Positions 26,201 through 41,765 of a DNA stretch of 64,000 nucleotides are shown here, piece after piece. A program made the translations under genes and the position numbers. The notes below the pieces were generated by a model that saw only the letters and a list, made by a program, of their open reading frames with translations, searched no databases and had not been told where the DNA came from. Every line of letters begins with the position of its first letter. The first letter of the stretch is position 1. Source of the stretch: Parelaphostrongylus tenuis (Eukaryota; Nematoda; Chromadorea; Rhabditida; Metastrongylidae); assembly GCA_019055375.1 (NCBI GenBank), contig JAHQIW010000833.1:39820-103819 (forward strand). The letters run 5' to 3'.

Positions 26201-29200
26201 TGGTGTAAGGCGCTTCCTCAACACTATTTGTAAATTTTCGGTCGCCAACCACACATTTATTGCTATATTACGTCGTAAAATCCTGCGGAAAGCTCATCTC
26301 CTTTACTCTTTCTATTTTACAAGACCTCTTATCACATTGTGGGGAATAAAGCACTTCTTGCAATTTACTCGCACCATTTTCTCTCATCCGTTATCTACGA
26401 GGGTTTACAAACGTTTTACGCATTACTTTGACTGCTGGTTAAGAATTTCGTGTTCTCTGTGACCAATACCGTGGAATGCTGGTCGAGTCAATTCTCCTCA
26501 CAATCCCGTAGATTACCGATTCAAGGTGTTCCTCGGCGTTCACCTAATTGATTTCAAGAAGAGTGGTTACAACCGGGGAATCGCTTGTCACATCGTTTTT
26601 GGAACATTGCATCACTGAGCATTGCGCTATTCCTAACGTTACTTTTTGACATAGAATGTGGTTCTCGAGGTATCGCAAATTAGAGTGAATCGTCACCAAT
26701 TCAGCGGGTGTTTTTTTTTGGCAAATTAGTAGGGACACGAAACCCGGTTCCGCTCCCATACTTCCAATTGAATCTTCTTTAAAGTCACTATCGAATGATT
26801 GTATGCTAAAGAAAACTCTGGAACTCGAACATCTCACGTACGGTATAGCGTAGAGTTAGCACAGAGGAGAGGTCAACAAGGGACCTGTAAGTACTCCTAA
26901 CCAGCACACAAAGTTGCGAGAACCATTGAAAACTCTACGACGCACGTGGTATAAACGCAAACATTGAGCCCACTGACATAAGCATAACTAACAACGCTAG
27001 TCGTCGACAAAGGCCATTATATTGAGCGTTGCTTACAGAATAAAACTTCACTTTCCTCGAAACAATGTTTTTCGTACCTGATTCTCACGTTCCGGATCCT
27101 TCGTCTTCAAAATATTCTTTGATTTTGACTTAAATTTCAACTTCAGGCCATGATACATCTTCAATGCTTCCGACTGTTGCTCCTCTAAATAGAAAACCGT
27201 GAAAATTTTTATGGATCGATGAAGCCTTTTAAGACCACAAACCCAACTACTTGCGTCTTTAACGCTCAGAATGTTGCATCTCGCAATGGCGCCTAAAAAT
27301 GGAGCGTTCTGAATCTAACAATGGCACACTGCGGTTAGATGCAACACGCTGGGGATTAGGGACGCGGAGAGTTGGGTTTATGGTCCCGAAACTGTCGATG
27401 GGAACATTTTGAATATGCAAAAGAATGGAAAATTGATGCTACAAGCTAATTAAATTGAAACTCAGAACACCGAAAGGATCGCCTCTGTAATACTATCATA
27501 ATGGAGAGATCGATGCAATACAAAGCAGTGACATGAGAAGAATTTTTCTTATAAGGCGATAATACACACTCTTTCTTCTTACAGACATATTAGTGGCTCC
27601 GTGAGTGCAATGGAAAAAATTCTGCCCACTACAGTCAGTGTGACAAACATTGCAGATATATCGATAATGTTGAGTGATATGCAAAACTTCGAACCTCAGA
27701 CATGAATCGACAAAGATATCGAATCGATTTTGTACATATATCCAATATTTGTCAGCGCAACTGGGTTCAATGCCGGTACGTGTTTGATAGTCCAAACCGT
27801 TGACGATTGGTTGCTGATAGATCGATACTTTGTATCCCAGAAACAATTTGTTAGCACGCGCCCGCTATAGGGAAGAGATACGGGTTCATCCCGTCTGAGA
27901 TTCAAAGCTTTTCATATCACTAAACATTACTGGATTTATATTTTTGGAATCATATCATTGATAAAAACGGTTATAATAAAAAGAACTACTGCAAATATGA
28001 CTGGCGTATCACAAGTCCGCTACAGCTTTGAATACCTCTTCAGAGCAGACGAGGAATATGATTAGAATATAAAATATGTTCATGGTTATAAAAGCATAGG
28101 TGCAATACATTGCAAAGTAGAAGCGAAAGAACAAAAGAGATTAGAAGAAAAGAACCTTCTTCAATGTCCGGTTTTTTCTTCAATCCACGGAGAGCTTTAA
28201 TATGCTCTTTCTGCATAGCCTTTAATTCAGCTTGTATTGTTTCCCTAAAAAACATATAACGTTATGACAAGCAAAACCCTAACAAAATTCAGTAGGAGAA
28301 AGAAAAATTCAAAAAGGGTTGTATGTCAAGAAAAGTCATAAGAAAAGAGGTTCGAGATATTTAATTACAAAAATCAACAGCGACAAGAGAACTGCACTGA
28401 CATTCTCTCCTTCTCTTGTTTTCGACGCTCATCGTCAATCATTTTCTCAAAATCCTCGTCTTTACCATCATCGTCCACTTCTTCAATCTAAAGTCAGATA
28501 CAAAATACACTGACAACGCAATTGTTGACTATCGAGAAAAGCCGCCATATTTATATTCCATTCATTATTTAGTTTGAGGCAATGGATTGGATCTTCCATA
28601 TACCCAGTGAAATCAGAAGACTAATAAATCAGCAGCTATGCGCCTTATTTTACGAGACCTACTGATCCATTGACGTGTAATGAAAGAAGGAAGACGAGAA
28701 AGTGCATAGTGCTTGACAAGTGTAGATGCCAAGACGCCAGGCATTTAAGCACATGTACAAACTTGAATCAACCATAAACATGGGTGAATAAATCAATGGA
28801 ACAACCTTCCGCTTTGCTGCGAATCTGGCTCGTACACTTGAGACTGTAGAGGCGACACGATCTACGTCCTCATCCTAAGAGATAATGATCTTACAAATAA
28901 TCGTCAATGAGAAAACAGCTGACCGTTTAAGGGCCGAAATTTACATAACGGTGTCGCACTGCTGGCAAAATAAGGATAAATAACGGTACAAAGAACTTCT
29001 CGTCGTGATGGAAACTGTGGTTAGAATCCGATGATAAAGTTGAAGTCATCTACAAACCGGTTCATAGTCCGCCATTTCATCAGCCGTAACAGCCACTTGC
29101 TTGCTCAGTTTCGCATCGTCAGATAATATATCATGGGCAGATTTCCCTTTTTTATTCAACACCTAAAATTTACATTCAAAATTTTCGTTTTTCGTTGTAG

Positions 29201-32200
29201 AGAAAGTTGGAAGTTAAAAAAATTAGATGTATTTGTTGGCAGACGAGCAAAATAGCTCACTCTATTGACTTCATCCAACTTCCATATCATCTTCTTCAGC
29301 TTCGTCTCCAAATGAGAGCAAATTGAGCTTTTTTGTCTCAACAGGCCTCTTTTCACGCTTCTTTTCTTTCTTCTCTTTGACAACATCTCTAAAAAAGAAA
29401 AGCAAAAGTGTTGAAGCTTTTTGGAAGAGATTAGCTGAGCAACATTAATCTTAACTTGGTTTTATATCCTTGAATGGATTTGTCAGGATATCAACATTTA
29501 GAATCTTGTGGATCGTTTTTGGCCGCTCATTGTCATCTACATCACATTCCGTCATCTTCAGCATGTTGAAGACTGTATTGCCAACAATCTGCAAAATAAA
29601 CATTTATGACAAGAAATATTTTTACTCAACCGCTTCATAGCAGTGAAATGATGACGTAAATATTCCCAATGATGTTGAGTGATGTGCGAAACTCTTCGTG
29701 AAGCGGGACTGCAACCCGCATTTCACCCTATTTAAGGGCGAGAGCCCTAACCAGTTGCACAACCGACGACTGTTTTGTCACCACTCTTGTAAAATATTCA
29801 TTTATGACCAACACGGGTAGGGTTCCGCTCCTCCGAGGGAGACCGGCAAGCTACTCGTGAGTACCCAGCCCCACGTTTATAGCCTGGCAAGCTATACGAT
29901 GGGCATCAAATGCCCAAAAACAGTAACAAATATGGGCCTCATTTCCCTGACCCGACAGAGCCCCTGGTACGGCAGCGCCGAGTAGGACGAGTACGGAGAG
30001 GCTGCTAAATTCTCAGGGCCAAACTAGGCTGCCAAGATCGAAAGAGACTAAAATGATGATGTGTACCTACAATGCAAGAACCATTGCTCACGAATCCGCA
30101 GTAGAAGATCTATTGATTTAAGCAAGGAGAATAAGGTACGACGTCATTCGCCTGGCTGAGACGAGAAGCGCCATCTTTTTCATCTTGTCTATGACATCGG
30201 AAAAGAACTGTTCCTTGGAATATGCGATGGCAAAGATGTCGGCGGCGTTGGCGTTCTCGTCAAATCGATTTGAACAACTAACAACCCGCATTGGGCGACT
30301 ACGGTTGAAAGGATGTAGTCCAATACCGGCTTTGACCTTTTTCGTTGCTTACGCACCAACATCAAGCTATGACGAAGACAATATCGAAGCGTTCTATATG
30401 AACCTGTCAACTTCGGAGATTTTAACGCGAAAATAGGACCCAGAAGAACGTCTGAAGGACGTCACATTGGGACCCACGAACTAGAATGGAATGAATAAGG
30501 TGAGAGGCTACTTGAGTTTTTCATGACGACTCAAACCATCCATGGTAACTCACAATTTCAAAAGCCTTACTCTCAACGATGGACGAGGGAGTCTCCCAAT
30601 GGAGAGTACTATAGCGAAATAAACCACATCTTAGTAAATCGAAGGTTTTCCCTGATCGATGTCGCTGTTGTTCCTATGTTCCACACGGGATCAGACCATA
30701 GCCTCCTTCGCGCAACTTTCCGTTTTTCGAGGAGAGGAGAGAAAGCCGCTAAACTCAAAGAACGAAGTTCCAGAACTACCATAAACTGGGATGTACTCAA
30801 ATCGTTAGTCGGCTCTTGGGAAGATACCGTTGTCGACAACATCGACGAAGAATACGATCGACTCGTTGATTATCTTCACGTTAGCGCTATGAAAGCCGAG
30901 AGCCCTGAGGTCGCGAAGAGACGCTTGCCTACGCAGACACTCGAGCTGATACGTCAACGTGGAATCGCACGACTTACAGGCAACCAAAACCTTACGTCCA
31001 AACTTGCGAAACGCTGCAGAGAAGCGATAAAAAAAGAACTCAAAGAGAGAAGAACAGCAGTTATGGCAGAAGCTGGAGAAGCTGGGAAGAACATTCGCAA
31101 AGCCCAGCGAGGCTTCGCCAACTATAAGACCAAGTTGATTGCACTCCGATATCCTGACGGTACACTTACAGCTTCTAGAAGCGCTATGAAGAAAATCATC
31201 CACCAATACTACTCGGATCTCTTCGCTAGCCATGTCCTCTTACCGTCATATAGATTGAAAGGGGACGAATATGTCGTTCCACACCTTCCGAAATCCGACA
31301 TGCTATATCGTCGGTGAAGAACAAAACAATACCCGGTCCAGACAGGATTAGACCAGAAAACCTGAAGAACCTGTCGCCAGTTCTCATCAACACCCTGACT
31401 CAGCTCTTCACTCGCTACCTGTCAGAATGCATGGTCCCTATTCAGTGGAAAACCAGCAAGACCGTATTGTTGTTCAAAAAGGGAGACCTTCACGACATAT
31501 TCAAATATCCCCAATCTGCTTGCTGCCCATTGTCTATAGACTCTTTACTCGAGTCATCCTAAACAGGAATGACAGAACACTGAACGAAGGACAGCCATGC
31601 GAACAAGCAGGGTTCCGATAAGGATTTGGAACCGTAGACCACATCCACACGATTACGAGACTCATTAAAGTTTCACGAGAGTACAAACAACCACTCTGCC
31701 TCACTTTCATCGACCCTAAAAAAGCCTTTGATTCAGTGGAAGCGGTTTTAGAGGCTCTGGATAACTAGGGTGTGCCTGCTCGGTACATAATGATCCTTCG
31801 TGAGCTTTATAAAAATTTCACGACCAAAATGTCTCCATTCTGCAAGAATATCACCATCGACGTAAGAAGAGAGATTCGACAAGGCGATACAATTTCGCCA
31901 AAATTATTCACTGCGTATGGGAGTGAAAACTGACGGTCGAAAATTAAAGCATCTTCGCTTTCTGATGATATCGTCCTCATAACAACAAATATCAGCCAAG
32001 CGCAACGAATGTTGACCGATTTCGACAACCCTGTGGAGAGATTGATCTTCAACTAAATCTACAAAAATGATGTTCATGAGGAACGGACGGGTTTTGAAGG
32101 CCTCATTCACGCTCAACGGAACAACAATCCCCGAATGCTCCAGTTACGTCTATCTAGGTCGTGAAATCAACATAATGAACGACCTGGCTCCAGAGTTGAG

Positions 32201-35200
32201 AAGGAGGAAACGAACGGCTTGCCAACGAGGTGTAGATTGGCTTCCAGTTTACGACAATCGTGAAGACATCCTGGGGTCTAAAAATCTTTTGAAAAGTTAT
32301 CTACATCGAAAGTTTTTACGTATCAAACTTGTACCCTTCCCGAATCACTTGTATCACATGTCGTCCGGATGATGGTCGAGTGACTCGAGGGGGTACCAGC
32401 ACCACTTACATTTTTCCCTACCGCGTTCAAGAGTAACACAGTGGGTCCTCCTCGCAACAGGGATTCGCTGAACATTGTGTCTTCTTCGATACTTTTCATG
32501 AAGAAATCGGACCAACAAATCAGTGGTCCTCCTGTAGAGCGCTTGATGTCCCGAGGAATCCAGTCGGTAATGGCTCTCGTCCATCGGTTGTCGTTGAGCG
32601 CATCACGTGTCCGGCCCACCTTATTTTCGATATCCTGGCGTGAAGAACGGCGTCTCTGATTTTCGACCGTTGACGTAGGTCGGAACTTCGGATCCTTTTT
32701 CTCACATGTCAGATATGAGATACTCCTAACACCGACCTTTCGACTGCACGTTTTCATCCTGCTTACGTAGCGACCAGGTTTCTGCTGCTTACGCCAAAGC
32801 AGGGATAATCGTTGAGTGGAAAAGGTGGGCACGGAGTCGAATGTTCTTTGTCCTCTTCACTACATCTTCGATGCTCTTTAACGTTCTCGCTATCAAAGAA
32901 AATTTCTATTCATTGTATAGAGTGATTACCACTCTGGGACGTTCCCAGTTCTTCAGAACAAAAAAAAAGCCAACCATGGGACTGAGGAATGCTCGTTACC
33001 ATACGCTATAGGCCTCTTGCAGGACAACAGCGATTTCTATGGACATCTACTCAATTAGGTTTCTTGATGGGAAAAGAACTCCCCTCCTACCTAAGAAGAC
33101 CTGCTTGGGGCCTGTCATATGTCGTGAGTCGAAACCATGGAAGACTTTTGTCATAATTGAATTAGATTGAGTTAGATTTCATGATTAGATTATATTTTAA
33201 GCCCAGTTAAGAGTAAACCGTACCAAGAATGACTGTCCTCATGGTAGCTACTAGACGCAAGGTGGTAATTTTCCTCTGATCCACAAAGGCCGACGACTGC
33301 TCTAATGTGGTTTACGACCTAAGGAAGCCGAGGGCAGGCTTATCTCGGGACTAAAGAGAACAAAACAGCTGAACAAGCAGAATTTTCTTGTGCTGGGGCT
33401 TGCACTGTCACTAAAGACGAGTCGCTCAAGTATTCAAGTATCCAAATATACGTATATGTGTGCACGTATAGATGTGTATGTGTACATAAACACGATTACG
33501 TGTGTATATACGTACACAAGCTTTTATAAGCATAATGAGCGAACTGCACAGGTAGCCTAGACGTTACGTCTTCTCGCTTTATTTGAGAATTTTGTTTCAA
33601 CAGTCCGTGGTTGGTGCGCAGCATTGCCGACGTTGTGGAAGTGTCAGCCCAAGCCTTTAATACATAAGGGAGCGTTGGAAGGACCGCTAAGTGAAACGGT
33701 GAGCACGCAGTTTCGGATGTGATAGTTGAATGGTCATTACTCGGAGAAGCTCAACGACCACGATGCCTCTTATTAGAAGCACAAGGCACACAAGAAACGT
33801 GGTCTTTATATGATTAGAAAATCATTTGGTTCAATTATCGAACACACTCAAACAAAAAATCAGTGTTTTGACAGCTACTGCCGGCAGAGAAAATTCTCCA
33901 AAGAAATCGCATGAGACATCACTTGTTGAATAGATATCTGTAAAAGAACACAAAGAAACCACGCGGAGAAGTAAACAGTCGGGAAAATGGTGCACTGACA
34001 ACGCATACGGACCAGACTACCTAGCATGTCTAAATAGTGTCCGACAACCTCTTGTCTCAAAAACAATATCAAAAAGGCTTCATAGAAGACATGTTGCGCT
34101 GTCGTGTACATTGAGCGAGCAAATTCTTGTAAAACAAAAAAAACCTATCAAGAAAGTCATTGAGATACACCACCTTCGCTTGAATAAAACTGTATATATC
34201 GCATACCTTTCCAAAAAGAGTATGCTTCCTGTCGAGTTCGCGTACATCGTTACCGACTGTGAAGAAGAACTGACTTCCATTATCATCTTTACCAGCGTTA
34301 GCCATTCCAACAAGTCCACGACGATTGAAACGCAACCGCTGATGGAATTCATCCTAAGTCGTACCATATAAAAAGACAGCTACAAATAGATAACCAGCTA
34401 TTTTTGTTGAGTACCTTGAAAGGTTTTCCATAGATGCTTTCTCCACCATGGCCCGTACCTGTCGGATCACCTCCTTGTATTATATAATCTGAAAAAAGGC
34501 TAAACTAGGTTCACACTAACCACAGGTATTCTTAGTTGATTACCGTCAGATAAACCGTATATAAGCCACTTTATGCCGATTGAGGATCAACATAAAAGTG
34601 TACGCTAGAACAGATTCCTACGATTGGGTCATTTAGATCACTTCAGGAAACATCACTGCTGGAGGCAATGTTTAATCTATAACAGGTCAGAAAGCATCCA
34701 GACGCATTCCATGCATTATGAACGGCTATCTTCGAAAAAGCAACTATATATCCAAGAATACCTTTACTTTCAACTTTGATAATAGATGTCGCTCAAGAGA
34801 ATAACAATCTGATAATCCGATAACCTTTTTTGAGATAGTGCTAGACACGTGTTTCGCCATTGAAGGGTAATCAATAGCACGCTGCTTTTCGGTTCAGCCA
34901 TTCATTTCAGGGGGATATATTCCTGCTTACAAAGGAACCGACGCCGAATTATCTAAGTCATCGCATGTTGAAGGTTCAATCCACCCATTAAATTCATCAA
35001 AAAACTTGAAAATAAAGTTATAATTCATTCTACCAGCCATGAGCGCTCGACTGCTGGCCACTGCAGTGCCGGGTGAACTGATTCTTCGACATGTAATTTG
35101 ACGAATTCGGCATCCATTTCTTCATATGTAAAGGGTACTTCCTCTATAAGGTCTTGGATGAACCGAAAGGTATCGTACTACTGATGAGTCTGTATTGGTG

Positions 35201-36943
35201 GAACACGCGTGTAGCACCGTACAAGTGCCATGCCAAATCTTATGAAAGGTTCAAAAAATGTCAAGAATATCCAAGAATGTTGAGTGAAATGCAGAATTTC
35301 TGACCTTAGGCGGGAATTGAACCCGCGTCTCCACCCCTTTCCAGGGGAATGTGCTATTCACTACACTAGCTGAGCTCCTGTCCCGCTATCACTCTCCTTC
35401 AGCAGCGATAAGACGTAACGCGACCTTCACGTTTTCGAGAGAAAATTCTATGACAAATAACCATCAAATTTCAGAACCAACCCTTCACCAGCCTATGAAA
35501 TATTGTCCCATTGTAGTACTTCTCCATGCAAAGTTGTATGAAGTTCTTACACGCCAGCGGACACTCTTTCGTCCATAGTTCAATCTCAATATCACCAGCT
35601 GTCGTATGCAGGACTACCTTAGAAAACAGTTATGTTACAGATAATATAACAGAATGAATCTGAAATGGGCTTCATTGGAAAAATAAGAGTCCTGGTATAC
35701 TCACACACATTTATCTATATATTTAAACCTAAAGGGATCGCGTGTATCATAATCGATGTGGGCCTTTTCGTGGTATTTTCGCCGGAGATTTCAGTACTGT
35801 GCTTCGTTTTGAAGAGGCCATCCTAGTTCGCTGAAGCGACGAAAACAAGCTCACGTTTCCCTTTCAGGGTGAATAGTCCGTCCGTGGCCTGAACTTCATA
35901 GCGGTCTATTGGGTATCCATATGGTAATGTTTAGACTAGACTTTAGACATGTCACAGAAAACGGGATATCACAGCGGAAACTTCTACAAAGGACTTTTTA
36001 GTAAAAAAAAAAAGCACGCTCAGCTCGTGCCTTCTAACAAGCTACAGCCGCAGGAGCAGTATCATTTCACAGTAAACGAGCGCACTTTCTTCACATATAA
36101 GCGTCCTATATGTAGAAAAACATAAGAGGTTGTGTAGAAAAACAAGCAGTCGCAATATAACAAAAGGAGCCTACAAAATTTTACAAGATGACGAGAAGAA
36201 AACTAATTAAATAACGAAAATGACGCGCAGCTAGCGAACCGTTCTCTAACGCACGATTCCAACCGCAGTACCTAAACTTCGCGGACGATGAAAGTTGCCC
36301 TCAACCCTTAACTTTCAAGTCTTTTCACTGAAGAGAGATTTTCTTCTACATTTCTAATATAAGCTTAAATACCAGCGATCTCAGCCGTTTGCTTGGTTTT
36401 TGAAAAGGCCTTCCTAAGATGCTGCAGCATCGAGAATAAAACTGTCTTTCACATCCGGAGCGTTTTACAAGCCTGGCGAAGGTCCGTTGATAGCTCCTTA
36501 TTGAACTAAAGTAATGATCATTCAAGCGTACGAATTTCGGCGATTCCTACGCTAAATCTGGCTCTTGAGAAGCCTTGATAGTATAGTGTACGAGCGTAAG
36601 TAAAACTACTTTCCACACTCGGGGATCTGTTCGCACATAAGTTTTATATACGTACAAGAAGTATATCAGGGTATAAAAAATTATGTAGTATCAGCAGGAT
36701 ACAAAAAAATCTAGTTTTTCCAAAGCGAAAATCGCGAGCCCCTCAGCAAATCCGTTCAAAGTCATCCGCAAAGGGTTAAAGTTATGTGAACCACCGAATG
36801 CGTATTTCAGACTTCACCGTCGGCTTCTTCTCGGATCATATTTATACTTGATAAAAAAAGAAGAATTCAGAATAAAACTACAACTCTAAGATCATAATCA
36901 CCTTCCCAGATGTCACTGGCTCATTAATATACTGCGTACTCAT
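23235..36943 (-). CDS. cwc27: CWC27-type spliceosome-associated cyclophilin
   Basis: Nuclear cyclophilin-like spliceosome protein (human CWC27/SDCCAG10; C. elegans cyn-16). Thirteen exons on the minus strand: 36943-36902, 35617-35482, 34488-34415, 34353-34207, 29588-29456, 29386-29280, 29162-29058, 28874-28806, 28487-28402, 28244-28156, 27184-27078, 25579-25416 and 23379-23235. The total is 1404 nt, 467 aa; human is about 472. Residues 1-170 are the cyclophilin fold: [61 protein letters not shown]. The residue matching cyclophilin A Trp121 is Glu ([10 protein letters not shown]), as I recall for human CWC27, so isomerase activity is doubtful. Then follow [14 protein letters not shown], a charged coiled-coil-like region, ILERFKKRL and the terminal [10 protein letters not shown]...RRRGEV. 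Exon 6 has a frame problem (separate entry). Probably downstream in an operon with tpi. Confidence 0.95.
23575..23855 (+). mobile_element. SINE-A copy inside a TATA-type microsatellite
   Basis: Starts GCGCGTTTGGCGAAATAGTT (degraded box A) with box B-like GGCTCGATCATGCG, then the SINE-A body (CCAAGCCTTCCATCCTTCTA, GATAGCAGCACTG, CATTCAATCACCTC). Flanked by ATATGTATACAT-type repeats on both sides (23500-23572 and 23875-23935), the same arrangement as at 58574-58872. It overlaps the end of cwc27 intron 12. Confidence 0.75.
24230..25415. other. cwc27 intron 12, nothing recognisable
   Basis: AT-rich intron sequence. Small + strand open frames (24701-24913, 24932-25141, 25170-25382) show no splice context or family signature. 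The part just left of this (24020-24070) has weak SINE-C similarity (CTTGAGGATTTC). Confidence 0.5.
27665..27929 (+). mobile_element. Family B element, diverged, in cwc27 intron 10
   Basis: Left end AATGTTGAGTGATATGCAAA, mirrored at the right end by CTTTTCATATCACTAAACAT, with TA on both outer sides. Near the right end there is a box A-like TTGTTAGCACGCGCCCGC and a box B-like CGGGTTCATCCCG. Longer than the 1829 copy, so probably with inserted sequence between the left end and the core. Confidence 0.55.
29261..29386 (-). CDS. cwc27: cwc27 exon 6 with a frame conflict at its 3' end
   Basis: The exon begins after TTTTTTAGAG and encodes the conserved [16 protein letters not shown]. Two endings are possible. 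Using the weak donor GTTGGA, the exon stops at 29280 in phase 0 and joins [11 protein letters not shown] in frame; the gene model uses this. The strong donor GTGAGC at 29260 would add DEVNR, matching the human EVNRV segment that follows the same acidic run. However, the frame is off by one base (GTT GGA TGA) and hits a stop. So either one extra base is present here, by assembly error or a real indel, or the worm gene has switched donors. Confidence 0.8.
29675..29790 (-). repeat. Family B-like reversed tRNA core
   Basis: ATGTTGAGTGATGTGCGAAA at the left, then GCGGGACTGCAACCCGC (a reversed T-arm and box B) and AGCCCTAACCAGTTGCAC (a reversed box A). Lies in cwc27 intron 4, just outside the LINE. 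Confidence 0.45.
29815..32335 (+). mobile_element. RTE-type non-LTR retrotransposon, decayed 5' and central part
   Basis: Antisense insertion in cwc27 intron 4. In order on the + strand: an endonuclease start ([12 protein letters not shown], then [10 protein letters not shown] with the catalytic Glu; 30050-30170); more endonuclease ([20 protein letters not shown] about 30690); the linker; then reverse transcriptase with [17 protein letters not shown] (31314), [25 protein letters not shown] (about 31710), the catalytic box as LSDDIVLI (about 31960) and [10 protein letters not shown] (about 32135). Frames are broken by stops and shifts throughout, so it is inactive. The coding order stops after ELRRRKRTA near 32225; the missing 3' part lies inverted next to it. 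Confidence 0.9.
32338..32885 (-). mobile_element. RTE-type LINE 3' segment, inverted relative to the adjacent LINE
   Basis: On the minus strand from 32885: [19 protein letters not shown], a stop-broken [47 protein letters not shown] and a stop, followed by a GTGATACAA/GTGATTCG tail at 32338-32360. This is the part that should follow ELRRRKR of the neighbouring + strand copy. Either one element had its 3' end inverted after insertion, or two elements inserted back to back. Confidence 0.85.
33420..33535 (+). repeat. Imperfect TGTGTA/TACGTA-type simple repeat
   Basis: About 110 bp of alternating purine-pyrimidine sequence (ATACGTATATGTGTGCACGT and similar) in cwc27 intron 4. No gene signal. Confidence 0.6.
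35276..35385 (-). repeat. Family B-like reversed tRNA core in cwc27 intron 2
   Basis: AATGTTGAGTGAAATGCAGA, then GGCGGGAATTGAACCCGC (reversed box B with a perfect T-stem-like pairing) and CATTCACTACACTAGCTGAG (reversed box A-like). The left end matches the 27665 and 29675 copies. Confidence 0.5.
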
Positions 36944-36960
36944 CCTGGATCCTGGAATAG
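36944..36960 (-). promoter_or_regulatory. Trans-splice acceptor of cwc27 (SL2 candidate)
   Basis: On the minus strand TTCTATTCCAG is followed by GATCCAGG and then the cwc27 ATG, giving an 8 nt leader. An acceptor this close to ATG, with no upstream exon and 140 nt after the tpi poly(A) signal, is what an internal operon gene needs. Which spliced leader is used cannot be read from DNA. Confidence 0.6.
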
Positions 36961-37091
36961 AATCTTATCTAATGAGCCACTAATAATTTGATTTTAGCTC
37001 CGAAACTATGCCCGGTCATCACCATTGGCAATCAAGGAATACTGGGCCTCGAAACCATGTGGATATTAATTGTCCTATAGAAAGTCTAAAG

Positions 37092-37097
37092 TTTATT
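37092..37097 (-). terminator. Poly(A) signal AATAAA of tpi
   Basis: AATAAA on the minus strand (TTTATT on +), 184 nt after the tpi stop and 140 nt before the cwc27 acceptor. The spacing suits coupled 3' end formation and SL2 trans-splicing in nematode operons. Confidence 0.6.
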
Positions 37098-37280
37098 ATA
37101 AACTACCGGATTCACATTGAAGCATGACTGAATTGGATGGTTCTTAAGGAGAACATTACAATAACCTAAATGTCAGTGACATAAATAACAATACAGAAAC
37201 CTAAGATAGAACTAACAACACAGTATGGACCGAAATCAGCTTATATATTGTTAGTTAGCAGCTATTCCAAGCAAGTGTCT

Positions 37281-40708
<3,428 letters not shown>

Positions 40709-40722
40709 TTCCTGAAAAGTAC
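40709..40722 (-). promoter_or_regulatory. Trans-splice acceptor of tpi (SL1 candidate)
   Basis: Minus strand ACTTTTCAG then GAA then the start ATG. No upstream coding exon is needed, so this fits spliced-leader addition. A cis-spliced 5' UTR exon is the alternative. Confidence 0.6.
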
Positions 40723-40940
40723 GCTCATTTCGACGTTAAGATATTATCATTTCAAAAGGCCGAAGTAAAGAGAAAGCCAAATGCACAACAACGAATGACC
40801 ATCACTCGCATAGAACAGTGTTAGATTTTTCACATTAGTAGATCGAGATATTCTTAATTCAGGTTTTTGGCTAGAAGTTTGATATTTTTCAAGGGTCCGC
40901 CTATTTATATATATAGAGCAGTGAAGCTGAAAACAAAATC

Positions 40941-41572
40941 GGAAATAATTCCAAAAAAAGAATGTTTTTAGCCCAAACGAGTTTGGTACGCCAGGGCCAT
41001 ACACTGGTGTTTCGAAGGTTTCGGCCTCCTCCTCAGTGACCCACGACCCACATTAAGCCCTGCATTGTAGCAAGGAGGGAGGCGTATGTGGTGATGGCAT
41101 AGTATACAATGACACTGGTCCATCACCACTGTTCAATCGATGGATTTCGGCTGGTAGACCAAAATCAATCCATAAGATCGACTGTTTTCAAAACCTCGTG
41201 ATAAACATTCAAAATAATTACAAAAAAAAAGAAAAAGAAAGAAGAAAAGAAAAGGAAAAAAGAAAAAGAGAAAAGAACATTCCTTTTTTTTGGAATTATT
41301 TTGGAATGATTATCACGAGGTTTTGGGAACAGTTGATCTTATGGATTAATTTTGGTCTACCAGCCGAAATCCACCGAATGAAAAGTGGTGATGGACCAGG
41401 GTCATTGTACACTATGCCATCACCACATACGCCTCCCTCCTTGCTAAAATGCAGGGCTTAATGTGGGTCGTGGGTCACTGACGAGGAGGCCATAACCTCC
41501 AAAACACCGGTGTATGGCCCTAGCGTTCCAACCTCGTTTAGGCTCTAGACATTCTTTTTTTTGGAATTATTT
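40941..41572. mobile_element. CCGGTGT foldback element, large inverted repeat
   Basis: Two arms of about 270 bp face each other: 40941-41215 and 41280-41572. The left arm carries GGCCATACACTGGTGTTTCG, GGAGGGAGGCGTATGTGGTG and ATCAATCCATAAGATCGACT; the right arm carries the complements in reverse order. The loop (41219-41278) is a pure-purine run of A and G. A single-unit relative is at 46205-46522 and a fragment starts at 63957. Confidence 0.8.
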
Positions 41573-41765
41573 TGAATGTTTATTGCGAGGTTTTGAAAAC
41601 AGCCGATCTTATGAAACAATGGAAAATTAGCAAAACGATTGAATTGGATGAATGTGGATAGATGATGAAAAAAATGAAAAAATCAATTCTTAATCGGCGA
41701 AGACGATCAATGAAATCGGGAGAAAGCCATTACCAAGAATGAGTTGAAAAAAATAACTCGTAATA

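Noticed and set aside
30805..31233. 142-residue minus-strand open frame
   Set aside because: Antisense shadow of the RTE polyprotein on the + strand.
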